Positions 16,914 through 26,009 of a stretch of DNA of 64,000 bases are shown here, in pieces (positions within the stretch are counted from its first letter, which is position 1; each line of letters begins with the position of its first letter). Under the pieces are notes generated by a model. It was not told the origin of the DNA and searched no databases. It saw only the letters and a list, made by a program, of their open reading frames with translations. The position numbers and the translations under genes were made by a program. Origin of the DNA: Polyangium mundeleinium (GTDB lineage Bacteria; Myxococcota_A; Polyangia; Polyangiales; Polyangiaceae); the NCBI RefSeq assembly GCF_028369105.1, contig NZ_JAQNDO010000001.1, positions 4,866,501-4,930,500 on the forward strand. Reading direction: 5' to 3'.

Positions 16914-17945
16914 ATGCGTACTTTCCTCCCGCCGCTCTTCGCCTCCCTCACGCTCGTGGCCGCCGCCGTCGCGGCTTGCGCCGGTGGCCCGTCCCCGACC
17001 GTGGGGGGCGCGGCCCCGCCCGTGGCCGACGCGGGGCCGGTGGAGGCGGGCCCCGACGCCGAACCCCCCGCGGTCGCCGTGCCGAAGGCCGCTCCGGCCG
17101 AGGATCCAGAGCTCGCGCGGATCGCGGCGCTCCCCGAGGCCGAGCGGATCGCCTACGCCCGCGCCCGGCTTCCCGACCTCGACGATCTCCGAAGCGGCGT
17201 GACCCCGCCGGATTTTTCGCGTTTCGTCAAAGCCGGCCCCACGCTCGCCCTCTTCGTCCCGGAAGAGCTGATCCCGTACGGCGTCCCGTCGCAGAGGCTT
17301 TGCCGGCGTGTCGTGTTCGAGGTGTCCCCCGAATCCCTCCATGCAGAGGTCCCGCTCGACGGCGGCGAGGGCCGCCCGACGCTCACGCGCTCCGGCTCCT
17401 TCGAGAATCTCTTGCTCGATGGGACTGTCACCTTCTCTGGGCCCCACACGCGGACGATCGAAACGAATGCGCGCGGCCAGAAGACCGAATCGATGTCCGC
17501 GATCGGCTCGGCGTGGTCTCCCCCCGGCATCCTCCTCGAAATTCGTGACGACGCGATTCTTTATGGCGCGACGCCCGTCTCCGCGCAGGCCGTGTGCGCG
17601 GTCTTCGAGGATCACCCGTGCGCGGAGGCTGGCGGCGGCGTGGGTGTCTGCACGCGATGCACGCGCCTGGCGGCGCACTTGCGCTCCCACGAGCCGGGGC
17701 ATGGATTCGCTATCGCGAGCTCCGCGCGGGGGGGGCGGGGGGTGGCCGCAGGCGAGGTGCTGCCCGCCTGCACGGCTTGCCCCGCGGATGCGCTCGCTGC
17801 GGAGATTCCCCGGATCAACCGCGCGCTCGCCGGGCTCGACTTCGAATCCGTACCGGACCAACCGTGGCCGGCGTTTTTCACGAAACGAGAGGCTTGTGTC
17901 GCGATGGCCCGGAAACGCGCGGCGGAGGCGCAGCGGGCGCAATGA
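16914..17945 (+). CDS. Lipoprotein of unknown function
   Basis: 343 residues beginning with a signal sequence and lipobox (LVAAAVAACAGG), so probably lipid-anchored. Residues 20-60 are an Ala/Pro/Gly-rich linker. The globular part has scattered Cys, including CTRCTR and LPACTACPAD, and no motif I can place. Short spacing to the upstream membrane-protein pair (55 bases, same strand) leaves it open whether it belongs to that operon. It converges with the STAS-like gene. Confidence 0.75.
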   Translation: MRTFLPPLFASLTLVAAAVAACAGGPSPTVGGAAPPVADAGPVEAGPDAEPPAVAVPKAAPAEDPELARIAALPEAERIAYARARLPDLDDLRSGVTPPDFSRFVKAGPTLALFVPEELIPYGVPSQRLCRRVVFEVSPESLHAEVPLDGGEGRPTLTRSGSFENLLLDGTVTFSGPHTRTIETNARGQKTESMSAIGSAWSPPGILLEIRDDAILYGATPVSAQAVCAVFEDHPCAEAGGGVGVCTRCTRLAAHLRSHEPGHGFAIASSARGGRGVAAGEVLPACTACPADALAAEIPRINRALAGLDFESVPDQPWPAFFTKREACVAMARKRAAEAQRAQ

Positions 17946-17978
17946 CGGGCGGCCGGGGGAGACCTCGGCCGGGCCCCT

Positions 17979-18419
17979 TCAGCGGAACCGGATCGACGGC
18001 GGGGGGCTGTCGTGCTCCTCGTCGAGGAACCACTCGATCCACGGCATCGCGGCCTGCTCCGAGGCGAAGAGCTTCGTCGGCACGGCGGGCTTCGAGACCG
18101 TGATCACGAAGTTGCCGATCATGTTGCTGACCGGCGAGCTGCCCGTGATCACCGCGACGCATTTGCAGACGGCCGGGACGTCGGGGCTCACCCAGAACTT
18201 GCGTACCGAGTGATCGGCGCCACGCAGGCCCCGCTCGTCCACGAGCAGGGGGCGCGGCTGGCCGCCGCCGAGCTTTTTGGCCGCCTCGAAATCCTCTTCG
18301 GCGTCCTGCAGCGTGTATTCCGCGCCGTCCTTCGTCACCTTTTTGACGTATCCGCGCGGATCGTACGATAGCACGGCCCCTCGCGTCTCTATCTCGACCG
18401 GAACGTCGCTCGAAACCAT
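17979..18419 (-). CDS. Small STAS/SpoIIAA-like protein
   Basis: 146 residues from ATG 18419. The C-terminal half (KCVAVITGSSPVSNMIGNF, then KPAVPTKLFASEQAAMPWI) resembles a family of STAS-like small proteins often found near sensor or anti-sigma-type regulators, where the tail region reads GSPVSRVIGNF in other members I recall. The start codon overlaps the upstream stop as TAATG, so it is translationally coupled to the PAS-STAS gene and the two products probably work together. Assignment to the STAS-like group rests on recalled sequence pattern and is moderate. An upstream extension of 27 residues would run into the preceding gene and is not favoured. Confidence 0.65.
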   Translation of the reverse strand: MVSSDVPVEIETRGAVLSYDPRGYVKKVTKDGAEYTLQDAEEDFEAAKKLGGGQPRPLLVDERGLRGADHSVRKFWVSPDVPAVCKCVAVITGSSPVSNMIGNFVITVSKPAVPTKLFASEQAAMPWIEWFLDEEHDSPPPSIRFR

Positions 18420-19567
18420 TATGAACTTCTCCTGGGAGCCTCGGCCTTCTGTGCCTTGCGGTTCATCGAGAGCGCAATGCCGCTCTTCAGCGTGCTGCAC
18501 GTCCTGACACCGGGCAAATCGAGCCCCATGTCGACGAGGGTCTTCGCCACTTCGGCGCGCAGGCCCGTGAGGACCACGTCCACGCCGAGCAAGCGCGCCG
18601 CGTGCGCCGCGCGGACGAGCGCGCTCGCCACGTCCGCGTCCACCACGGGCACCGCCGTGATGTCGAGGATCGCGACGCGCGGCTGGATCGCCGCGATGCC
18701 TCGCAAGAGGGACTCGATCACCTGATCCGCCCGCTCGCAGTCCAGCGTGCCCACGAGCGGCATGACCACGATCTCGTCCGTGATCGGGATGAGCGGCGTG
18801 CTCATCGTCCGGATGAGATCGTTCTTCGCGCGGATCGCCTCCTCGAGGCGCATGCGCTCTTCCTCGGCGCGTTTCCGATCCGTGATGTCACGCAGCACGC
18901 ACACGAACCCCTCGCTCGTGCTGCCGTTCTGGAGCGGCGAGGACGACACCGAGGCCTCGAGGACCGCGCCCGACTTCGTCAAGCACTGCATCTCGTGCCC
19001 GTGGAGTGCGAGGATTTGCGCGGGATCGAGCTCCTCCAGGAAGAGCGTGCTCACGGGCTTGCCGACGAGCTCCCGATCGGTGAAGCCAAGCAGCTCCGTC
19101 GTCGCGCGGTTCACGGTCCGGACGAGGCCCGACGCGTCGACCACGACGAGCGCATCCGCCATCGAGGCGAAGACGCTGTCGAGGTACGTCCGCGAGACCG
19201 TCGAGCTCTGCAGCTCCTCGCGCAGCATGTTCAGGCCCGCGGCGATCCCGTCGAGTTTGTCGTGCCCCGGGCTGATGGCGGCGCGCGCCTCGAAGTTCAG
19301 CGCGGCGAGCTGCACGACCACGTGCGTCAGCGTGGCGATCCGCTCGTCCTCGGCCTTGCGCTCCGAGAGGACCTTGCTCCCGAGGGCCTCGATCTCACGG
19401 AGGATCTCGCCGATGAGCCCACCACGCTCGCGGCTCGGGAACACGAGATCCCCGGCGCGCAGGCGGCGCAGCATGGTCACGGCCTCGCGTAGACCGGCGT
19501 CGCTCGGCGGCCCCGCGCTCGGGGGCGGCCAATCTCGTCGTCCGTCGTCACGATCGTCTGTTCCCAT
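18419..19567 (-). CDS. PAS-STAS regulator (RsbR-like)
   Basis: A cytoplasmic signalling protein of 382 residues from ATG 19567. The N-terminal 120 residues are helical. A PAS domain follows (about 122-235, with VFASMADALVVVDASGLVR and the closing CVLRDITDRKRAEEE), then a linker helix and a C-terminal STAS domain (about 252-370) containing VAILDITAVPVVDADVASAL. This is the layout of RsbR co-antagonists of the stressosome, with PAS in place of the globin-like sensor. I see no RsbS, RsbT or PP2C gene beside it, only the coupled small STAS-like gene. The PAS cofactor, if any, is not evident. Confidence 0.85.
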   Translation of the reverse strand: MGTDDRDDGRRDWPPPSAGPPSDAGLREAVTMLRRLRAGDLVFPSRERGGLIGEILREIEALGSKVLSERKAEDERIATLTHVVVQLAALNFEARAAISPGHDKLDGIAAGLNMLREELQSSTVSRTYLDSVFASMADALVVVDASGLVRTVNRATTELLGFTDRELVGKPVSTLFLEELDPAQILALHGHEMQCLTKSGAVLEASVSSSPLQNGSTSEGFVCVLRDITDRKRAEEERMRLEEAIRAKNDLIRTMSTPLIPITDEIVVMPLVGTLDCERADQVIESLLRGIAAIQPRVAILDITAVPVVDADVASALVRAAHAARLLGVDVVLTGLRAEVAKTLVDMGLDLPGVRTCSTLKSGIALSMNRKAQKAEAPRRSS

Positions 19568-19655
19568 CGGTGTCTGGCGGGGACCGAGCTGCTCGACGCG
19601 GGAGCATATACCGACACCGCGGCCCTTGGCTAGCCGCGCCTCACCCGGGCCGTGA

Positions 19656-20213
19656 TCAGCCGACGCGCGCGGCGAAGGCCGCAAGCGAGAGCACCTCGCC
19701 GAGGAACGGGCGCGTCACGTCGACGAACGACATCAGGTTCGAGGGGGCATCTGACGCACCAATCATCGGCCAGGGCGGTGGCGGCTTCTGGAACGTACCG
19801 TCCGGCAGGCGCATGTGTGAGCGGTCCGAGGTGAACGTCCGGGCGAAGAGATCGGCCGGGATGACGCGGAACGAGGGCAAGTACGGCGGCGGCACGCCGG
19901 GATGGAAGCTTTGCTGGAGCCATGTGATCGCGGGCAGGGGCACGCCGAGGGTGCAGTCCACGTCCCATATCTCCAGGGGATCCCAGGTCAACAGGACGAC
20001 GTGGTAATCCCAGACGATGGGTTTGCCCCGGCCAGCCTTCTGGAACCACATCGGGCAGGCGCGCTCGGCGTTCGAGACGAACACCACGTCGCGCTTCCTG
20101 TCCGCGAGCGCCGGCTCCTGGCAGAGCTGCCAGACGTTCTCCTCACAATAAAAGGGCTGGCGCAGGAGGCGCGGCGCTCGGGTTTCTTCGCGCGGATCCG
20201 CGCGTCGTTTCAT
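19656..20213 (-). CDS. Protein N-terminal glutamine amidohydrolase (NTAQ1 family)
   Basis: Converts an N-terminal Gln of a protein to Glu, the tertiary-destabilising step of the eukaryotic Arg/N-degron pathway. The 185-residue protein follows the human NTAQ1 order closely. It has FYCEENVWQLCQE near the start, VWDYHVVLLTWDP and WDVDCTLGVPLP in the middle, and FRVIPADLFARTF followed by SDRSHM and PPPPWP near the end. The catalytic Cys-His-Asp triad can be assigned to C23, H71 and D86, with spacing close to the human enzyme. The start is ATG 20213; ATG 20237 would add eight residues. It is divergent from the frame-broken TPR locus. The bacterial role is unknown, since Glu-tRNA-independent degradation signals differ in bacteria. 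Confidence 0.9.
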   Translation of the reverse strand: MKRRADPREETRAPRLLRQPFYCEENVWQLCQEPALADRKRDVVFVSNAERACPMWFQKAGRGKPIVWDYHVVLLTWDPLEIWDVDCTLGVPLPAITWLQQSFHPGVPPPYLPSFRVIPADLFARTFTSDRSHMRLPDGTFQKPPPPWPMIGASDAPSNLMSFVDVTRPFLGEVLSLAAFAARVG

Positions 20214-20344
20214 GGCAAGGGCCTCGAAGGCAATCATCGTAACCCGGACGGGCCCGGATGCGGAAGGGCGAACGACGGCTCGGCCCGCGCAAATCGCGAA
20301 AGCGCGTTCCGTGCGTGTGGCCTGCCGTGCTAGCGTGGCGGGCG

Positions 20345-22864
20345 ATGGCCGCCCCGCCCCTGCCGCTGCCGATTGCGGCGCTCGTCCGACGCGTGCGCAA
20401 CGCCACGGATCCGACAAAGAAGCACCTCGCGTCGTATTACGCCTGGGAGGCGAGCATCCGCCTCACGGTGGCGGCCGAGCCGCCCGCGGACGTGAGCACG
20501 CTCGGCATGCCCTCGACGGGGCACTGGGTGAAGGCCATGCCGCCGCGGCCGGGGAGCCTCACGGATCCGGCGCTTCTTGCGCTGCACGCGCTGCTCGCGG
20601 AGGACGCGGAACGACGCGTTCAATCAAGAGGCGGCGCGCGTGTTCCTCGAAGCGATCGAGCCCGCGTGGCGCGCCGGCGTGTTTGTCCCGACGGACAGCG
20701 GGCTCGTCTGTCGTGGAGAAGGGGGAGATCGGCGCCGGGGGCGACCGAAAGGCGCAGATCGTGCGGCTCGAAGGCCGCGCGTCCGAGCGTGAGGGCGAGG
20801 CGCAGGCGGCGGAGGACGTCCTGCCGGGCCGGGTGTACCTGCGCAAGGACGGCCAGTTCGCGTCGCTCCACCCGTGGGTGCTCTTCGAGGGCGGCGACGA
20901 GCGGGAGCGCGCTCTCTTCTTCAATGGATATCGCAGCGCGGCCGAGGTCCTCGATGATGCGAGCGGCGACGTGGTGAAGAGCAAGGCGCTCGCGGCCGCG
21001 GTCCCGGCGCTCGACGCCGACGTCGCGGCGCTCGTGGGCGGCGGGGACAAACGCCCGCCCGGGCCGTCGATCCGCAAGACGCCCGCGCCGCGCCCGGCCG
21101 AAGGGGAAGGGGGAGGCGGAGGAAAAACCCGCGGCGGGTGAGGTCGTGGCGGCCGGGAGCCAGGTAAAACCCGTTGTCGCCCCGAAGACCTCGCGGCCCG
21201 CGTGGCTGTTCCCGGGGATCGGGGCCGTGGCATTGTCGCTCGGCGGGGTCGGCGTTGGCTCGGTACGAAGGGATCTTTGGGGACGAACCCGCCCACGGGC
21301 GTGTGCGGTGAGCGCGGCCGGCGCCCCGGCCGAGGAGCCGGTGATCCCGCAGATCTCCAGGATCCTGCCCTCCAGGCGGAGTTCCGGCGCGGGATGGAGA
21401 GCCTGCTCCAGGCGGACGTGTACGGCGCGGAGACGGCGCTGCTCACCGGGCGGGACAAGGCGCCGCGCGAGCCTTGGCCGCACGTGGGGCTCGCCATGAT
21501 CGCCGCATTGCAGAACCATTTCGAGGACTCGACGCGCGAGCTCGACGCGGCGATCGGGCTCGTCCGCGGGGCCACCGGCCGTGACGCCGAGCTCATCGCG
21601 AGCCTCGACATGTCGGACGAAGACGCCGCGAAGGGGCTCGCGGCCTGGGAGACGGTCCGGGCCAAATCCCCGAAGGTGTTCCTGGCACACCTCTGCAGCG
21701 CCTAGTGATTTCATGGATCGAGGGACGGGTGCCGGAGGGCGTGGCGCGGTACGAGGCGGCCCGGGCGATCGACGGCCAGCACGCGCTCACCCAGGTCCTC
21801 GCGTCGGCGCTCGACATGGAAACGGGGAAATACCCCGAGGCGCTTGCCGAGGTGGGCAAGGCGCTCGAAATTCAGGGCGCTTCCCCCTGGATCCTGGCGC
21901 AGCGCGGGATGGTGCGGAGGCGCAGGGGCGACACCACGGCCGCGAGGGCCGACCTCGAACAGGCGAGTGCCCGGCGCGGCCCGTTCTCTGCCCACGGGAC
22001 GTATGCGCTCTCCCTGCTGACGACGGGGAAAAGCGAGGACGAGGCGCTGTTCGCGCGCGAGCGCCAGACCTTGCGCGACACGAAGAACATCGACGACCGG
22101 CTCTCGTGCAGGTGCGCGCATCCGCTCGTGCGCCTGCGCGAGGGGCGCGCGAAAGAGGCCGACGCGTGGATCCAGGAGGCCGGCGCGTTCGCCGCGGACA
22201 AGGGCGAGCAGGGCACGCTCCTCCGCTGCGGGCGCTTGCCTTCGTATGCCGACGGGGTGCGCGGCCGCTTCGAGCAAGCCGAGGTGAAGGTCGCCATGTT
22301 ATCGAGCGTATGGGAAGGTTTTGGGGCTCGCGAAGACGGACGAGGAGCGGGCCAAGATCAGGCTGAAGGGCCTGAAGGGCATGCGGGCGCTCGAAAAAGG
22401 GGACCTCGCCCGCGCCGAGACCGAGCTCGCCGAGCTGAAGCGCCTCGCCTCCGGCGGGAATGACGAGCTCGTGTACGCCATCGCCGCCGCCCGGAAGGAG
22501 GACATCGTCATTCCGGACGCGCCCGAGGCGCGAGGCAACCTGCCGCGATTTCGGCGCATGCATCTGCAAGCCCACGCCGTCGAGATCCGGGGCAAACTCG
22601 CCGAGGCGGAGCGCGCCTACGAGCGGCTCTTCGACGAGCGGGAGAAATGCGGGAAACGCGTCTTCGACAGGCACCTGCTCTGCGGGCCTTACATCGCCGA
22701 CGGCCTCGTCCGACGCGCGGAGCTTCAGCACAAGCGCGGCGAGAATGCCGAGGCCCTCACGACGCTCGACGCGGGTGGCTGCGTTCTGGCCTCGGGCCGA
22801 CGCGGACCTTGCGCCGATGAAGCGCGCGGCCGCGCTGCGCAAAAAGCTCCCTGCGGGCAAGTGA
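20345..22864 (+). pseudogene. Frame-broken gene for TM/TPR protein of the kinase-accessory type
   Basis: The sequence reads as one protein only if the frame is changed at least six times, near 20,610, 20,715, 21,140, 21,355, 21,703, 22,310 and 22,775. In order the pieces are: an N-terminal domain (MAAPPLPLPIAALVRRVRNA) that I recall from the N-termini of Polyangium-type Ser/Thr kinases; NDAFNQEAARVFLEAIEPAW; a segment with LHPWVLFEGGDERE; a transmembrane stretch (AWLFPGIGAVALSLGG); and tetratricopeptide-like helices to a C-terminus reading AALRKKLPAGK. No kinase catalytic motifs were found. Each piece has coding character and the pieces are collinear, so the locus is either a decaying gene or an intact gene with consensus errors. 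The two following loci are broken in the same way. Confidence 0.7.
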
Positions 22865-22880
22865 GCGCCGCGGCGCCTCA

Positions 22881-23751
22881 TCAATAGGCGCAGAGCGGGG
22901 CGGTCGGCGCGCAGTGTTGTCGCTGGGTTTGGTTTGCCCCCGTCGTTCCCGGGCGTCGCAGCCCGCGTCGGGGTCGTCGCTGTCGACGCCGCCGACGAAA
23001 CCCGCGGCCCCGGCGGGCTTGGTGTCCCCTCTCGGGATCGGGCTCGCCGGCCGCTGGAGCTCGATCCTGCGCGCGTCGTCGGCCCCCATGTGCAGCGCCA
23101 CGAGGTCCATCGAGACGAGCGCGCCGCAGCCCGCGGGCGGCGTCGTCGCATTCGCCGCGCCCTTCGCGCAGGCCGCCGCGGCGCCGGCCTTGTCCACCGT
23201 GGCGCCGGACGCCGCCTCGCCACCTCGAAGGCGCCGATCGTGTATCCGCGGACGACGTGCGTCGCCTCCGTGCACGCCTGCGTGGCCTCGGGGCTCGCGG
23301 TCGCGCCGCCGAACGTGAATCGTCCCGCCGGCGCGACCTTCACGGGGACCGCGTGGCCGCCGTTCATGACGACGCCGAGCCGACCCTTGCCGAGCGGCAC
23401 CTCCCGCGCGACGGCCGCCTCGCTCGACAAGGTGAACGAACCCTCCTCGCGCGCGGCCGTGTACTGCGCCGCGGCGCGTAGCTCGCACCCCGGGACGACC
23501 ACGAGCTTGCACCCTTCGAGCGTCACGGCGACGGGCCCTTCTTCGAGCCGCTTCTCCAGCGCCTCGCGCGCGGCGGCGGGCATCCCCACGACGCGCTGGC
23601 TCGCGGGGGTGTCCGGGAGCGGGCTGCACACGGCCGCCGCCGCGCGCGGCGGACCCATCGTCGGCGCGGGCGCGGCGTGCTCCTGCGACGCGCCGCACCC
23701 GGCGAGGAGGACGAGGGGAATCGGGGCGACGAGGAGCGAGAGGAGTCGCAC
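22881..23751 (-). pseudogene. Frame-broken lipoprotein gene
   Basis: From a GTG at 23751 the first 170 residues read cleanly: a lipobox signal (PIPLVLLAGCGAS), an Ala/Pro linker, then a beta-rich domain with VAVTLEGCKLVVVPGCELR and THVVRGYTIGAFEV. One base appears to be missing near 23,215, after which the sequence resumes in another frame (GATVDKAGAAAACAKG, then LVSMDLVALHMGADDARRI). A second break before the end is implied by the most protein-like C-terminus, which ends LCAY at 22881. Function unknown. It starts 12 bases after the end of the vWA-like gene, so the two probably form one unit. Confidence 0.6.
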
Positions 23752-23763
23752 AGGCGGACCGTA

Positions 23764-25910
23764 TCAGGGCCCGCGCGGGGGGCTCAAGGCCGACTCAATG
23801 CGCGGGCAGGACAGGAACACGGTGGCGGGGGAGCCGAACTCGGTGTCGCCGGTGATGCGGATCCGCCTTTTTTGGGTTCCGGGCAAGCCGAGACGAGCTC
23901 CGGGGTTCCCACCGGCGGAGACGCCGTGGCGTCGACGGAACACCAGCCGTGGACGGGATTCCCCTGGGCGATCGGCGGATCGGAGACGTCCTCCTGGCAA
24001 GCCGGCCGCGCTGTGCCCTCCGCGGCCTGCATGACCAGGCAGAGGCAATCCCACGGCGCGCTCGCCGCGAGGGGGATCGCTCTTGAGGCGGGGGATGAGC
24101 GAGGCGTGCTCCGGCGGGATCGCGAGCCGCCCCGTCGTCGAATCACAGGTGCACACACCGCCCTGCACGTTCTGCGCCTCGATCAGCACGCACGGCAGGC
24201 CGCCCGCCGGATCGGGTTCGAGGCTCCGGGGCAGGCACGCCTCGTCGAAGCTCGTCGTCATTTTCTGGCGGAGCGCTGAAAGGGCCGGGCGATAACCGCG
24301 ACGGGCCCGCTCGCCTCCTCGATGCTGGCCGGACAAACCGACGCCACGACGGCCTGCGCTTCGAGACCTCGCAGCACCGCGAGCTGCCGGAGGCTGGGAT
24401 AGGCCGTCGCGCGGACCTGCAACGTGGGCGCGCCGCCGCTCGCCGGATTTGTCCGCGCAGAGGGGATTGGCGTGTCGGTCGCCTTGCAATCGCAGGCGGC
24501 GAGGTTTTCGTCCGTGCAATCGCGCTCCTGCCCGCCGGCAGAGGGAAGATACACGCGTATTGCAGGGCGTCCCCGGCGAGCGTCCGCTCGTGCCCGTTGA
24601 TCGGGGGTTGTTCGAGGGCGCATTCGCGGCGACCAGGACGTCGCCCGTGATCGGGTTCGGCCCCGGGCGCTGTCGCGACGGACTCGATCATCAGCGATCG
24701 AGCGGCTGCAGGTAGGTCGGGGGATCCCCGGGATCACGTTCCAGGGCGTGGCGCCGGGCGCGTCGATCGGCGCCGCGAGCTCCGCCGCGGTGCTGCAAGC
24801 CCGTTCCGAGGGCGAGTGGAGCCCGGGCGACGGCCTGCCAGGGCACGCCGACGATCCCGGCGAGAAAAACAGGACGAGGTTCGCGGGGTTGTCGGACAGC
24901 GTCATTCGGATCGGGGGTCCGTGAAGAGGGGGGTTCGGGACGAGGTTCCCCGCGCGGTCCTGGAGTTGCGGGCGACGTGAAGGCCTGCACGTAGCGAGCG
25001 ACCGGATAGAGGAAAGCGAGGCCGAAGCGGCGGTGTCTGATCCCAGCACCGGAGGGTTTTGGGGTCCTCCTCGGGCGCGAGCAACGCGGGGGGGCCGCTG
25101 GGGCAGGAACGCCGCGCGTTGCTGGAGGAGCGCCGTGTCCTCGCCCTCGGGCGTCGCGCGGTTGTTGACGACCGAGATCGACGCGTAGGGCGCGGGATCG
25201 ACGAGAAAACGGTACACGCTTTCGAGCTGGGATTCGTATTCGCAGCCGAGCGGCCCGACGCCGGCCACCATGTCCCGCAGGGACCCGCCGAGCGCCTGGA
25301 TGTCGCTCTCGCCCGCCGGAACGAGCGATTGCGCCGGATCCCAGGCCAAAAAACCACGGTCTCCATAGGTCGGCGCCGCGGCGTCGCCGCAGGGATCGAG
25401 GCGCGCGACGAGGTGGCCTTTGTCGTTGTTCGTCGTGTTCGCCTTGCCTGCGCACGTTTTTTCGTCGGGCACGAGGTCGGGGCACGTGTCCGCGCCGTGG
25501 CCGCCGAGGCTCGAGCTGAGCACGCCGATATGGATGTCGAGCACGGGGCGCATGACGCGCTGGGTGCCCGCCGGGCAAGGATCGAGGGGATGCCCCGGCT
25601 GCTGCATGGCCGTCTCGCCCTTGTCATCGACGCAAGGCGGGTTCACGAGGCCGAGGACGAGGTCGGGCACCGCGCTCGCGAGCAGGGCTTGTTTGTCGGC
25701 CATCGAGCGCGAATTGTCGATTGCGAGCAGGAGGTCGATTTTCTCGATGGGGGACGCTGCAAGTCGCGCAATCCAGGGGTCGGAGGGGCAGTCCGGCCCT
25801 TCGCATCGGAGGGGCGTCACCGCGTTGTCGCAAGCGACGAGACCGGACGCGACGAGGACGAAGGAAGGCGCGACGAGGGCAAGCGAGGTACGGAAAGGGC
25901 GAGACCGCAT
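23764..25910 (-). pseudogene. Frame-broken gene for vWA-like lipoprotein
   Basis: ATG 25910 has a good GGAGGA site. The first 220 residues are clean: a lipobox signal (FVLVASGLVACDN), then KIDLLLAIDNSRSMADKQ, in which DNSRS fits the metal-ion-dependent adhesion site of a von Willebrand A-type domain. After about 25,100 the frame changes repeatedly (at least eight times), with collinear pieces such as FLYPVARYVQAF, GNLVPNP, VFLAGIVGVPWQ, YACIFPLPAG, RDCTDENLAACDC and a C-terminus with VHGWCSVDATASPPVG. These match the order of a myxobacterial vWA protein family I recall. The gene could be truly decayed or the consensus could be faulty here. Confidence 0.7.
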
Positions 25911-26009
25911 ATGTCCTCCGCGAGCGTCGTGGGCCGGTGATTCGGCCCACGGCGAATTTGGATGGTGTGGCAATCGATATGCCAACCCGCGGAGGCGGTC
26001 CGGCGAGAA

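Noticed and set aside
20345-22864. An intact Ser/Thr protein kinase, suggested by the N-terminal domain type
   Set aside because: No HRD, DFG or APE motif is present in any frame of the locus; only the accessory domain, a membrane helix and TPR-like parts were found.
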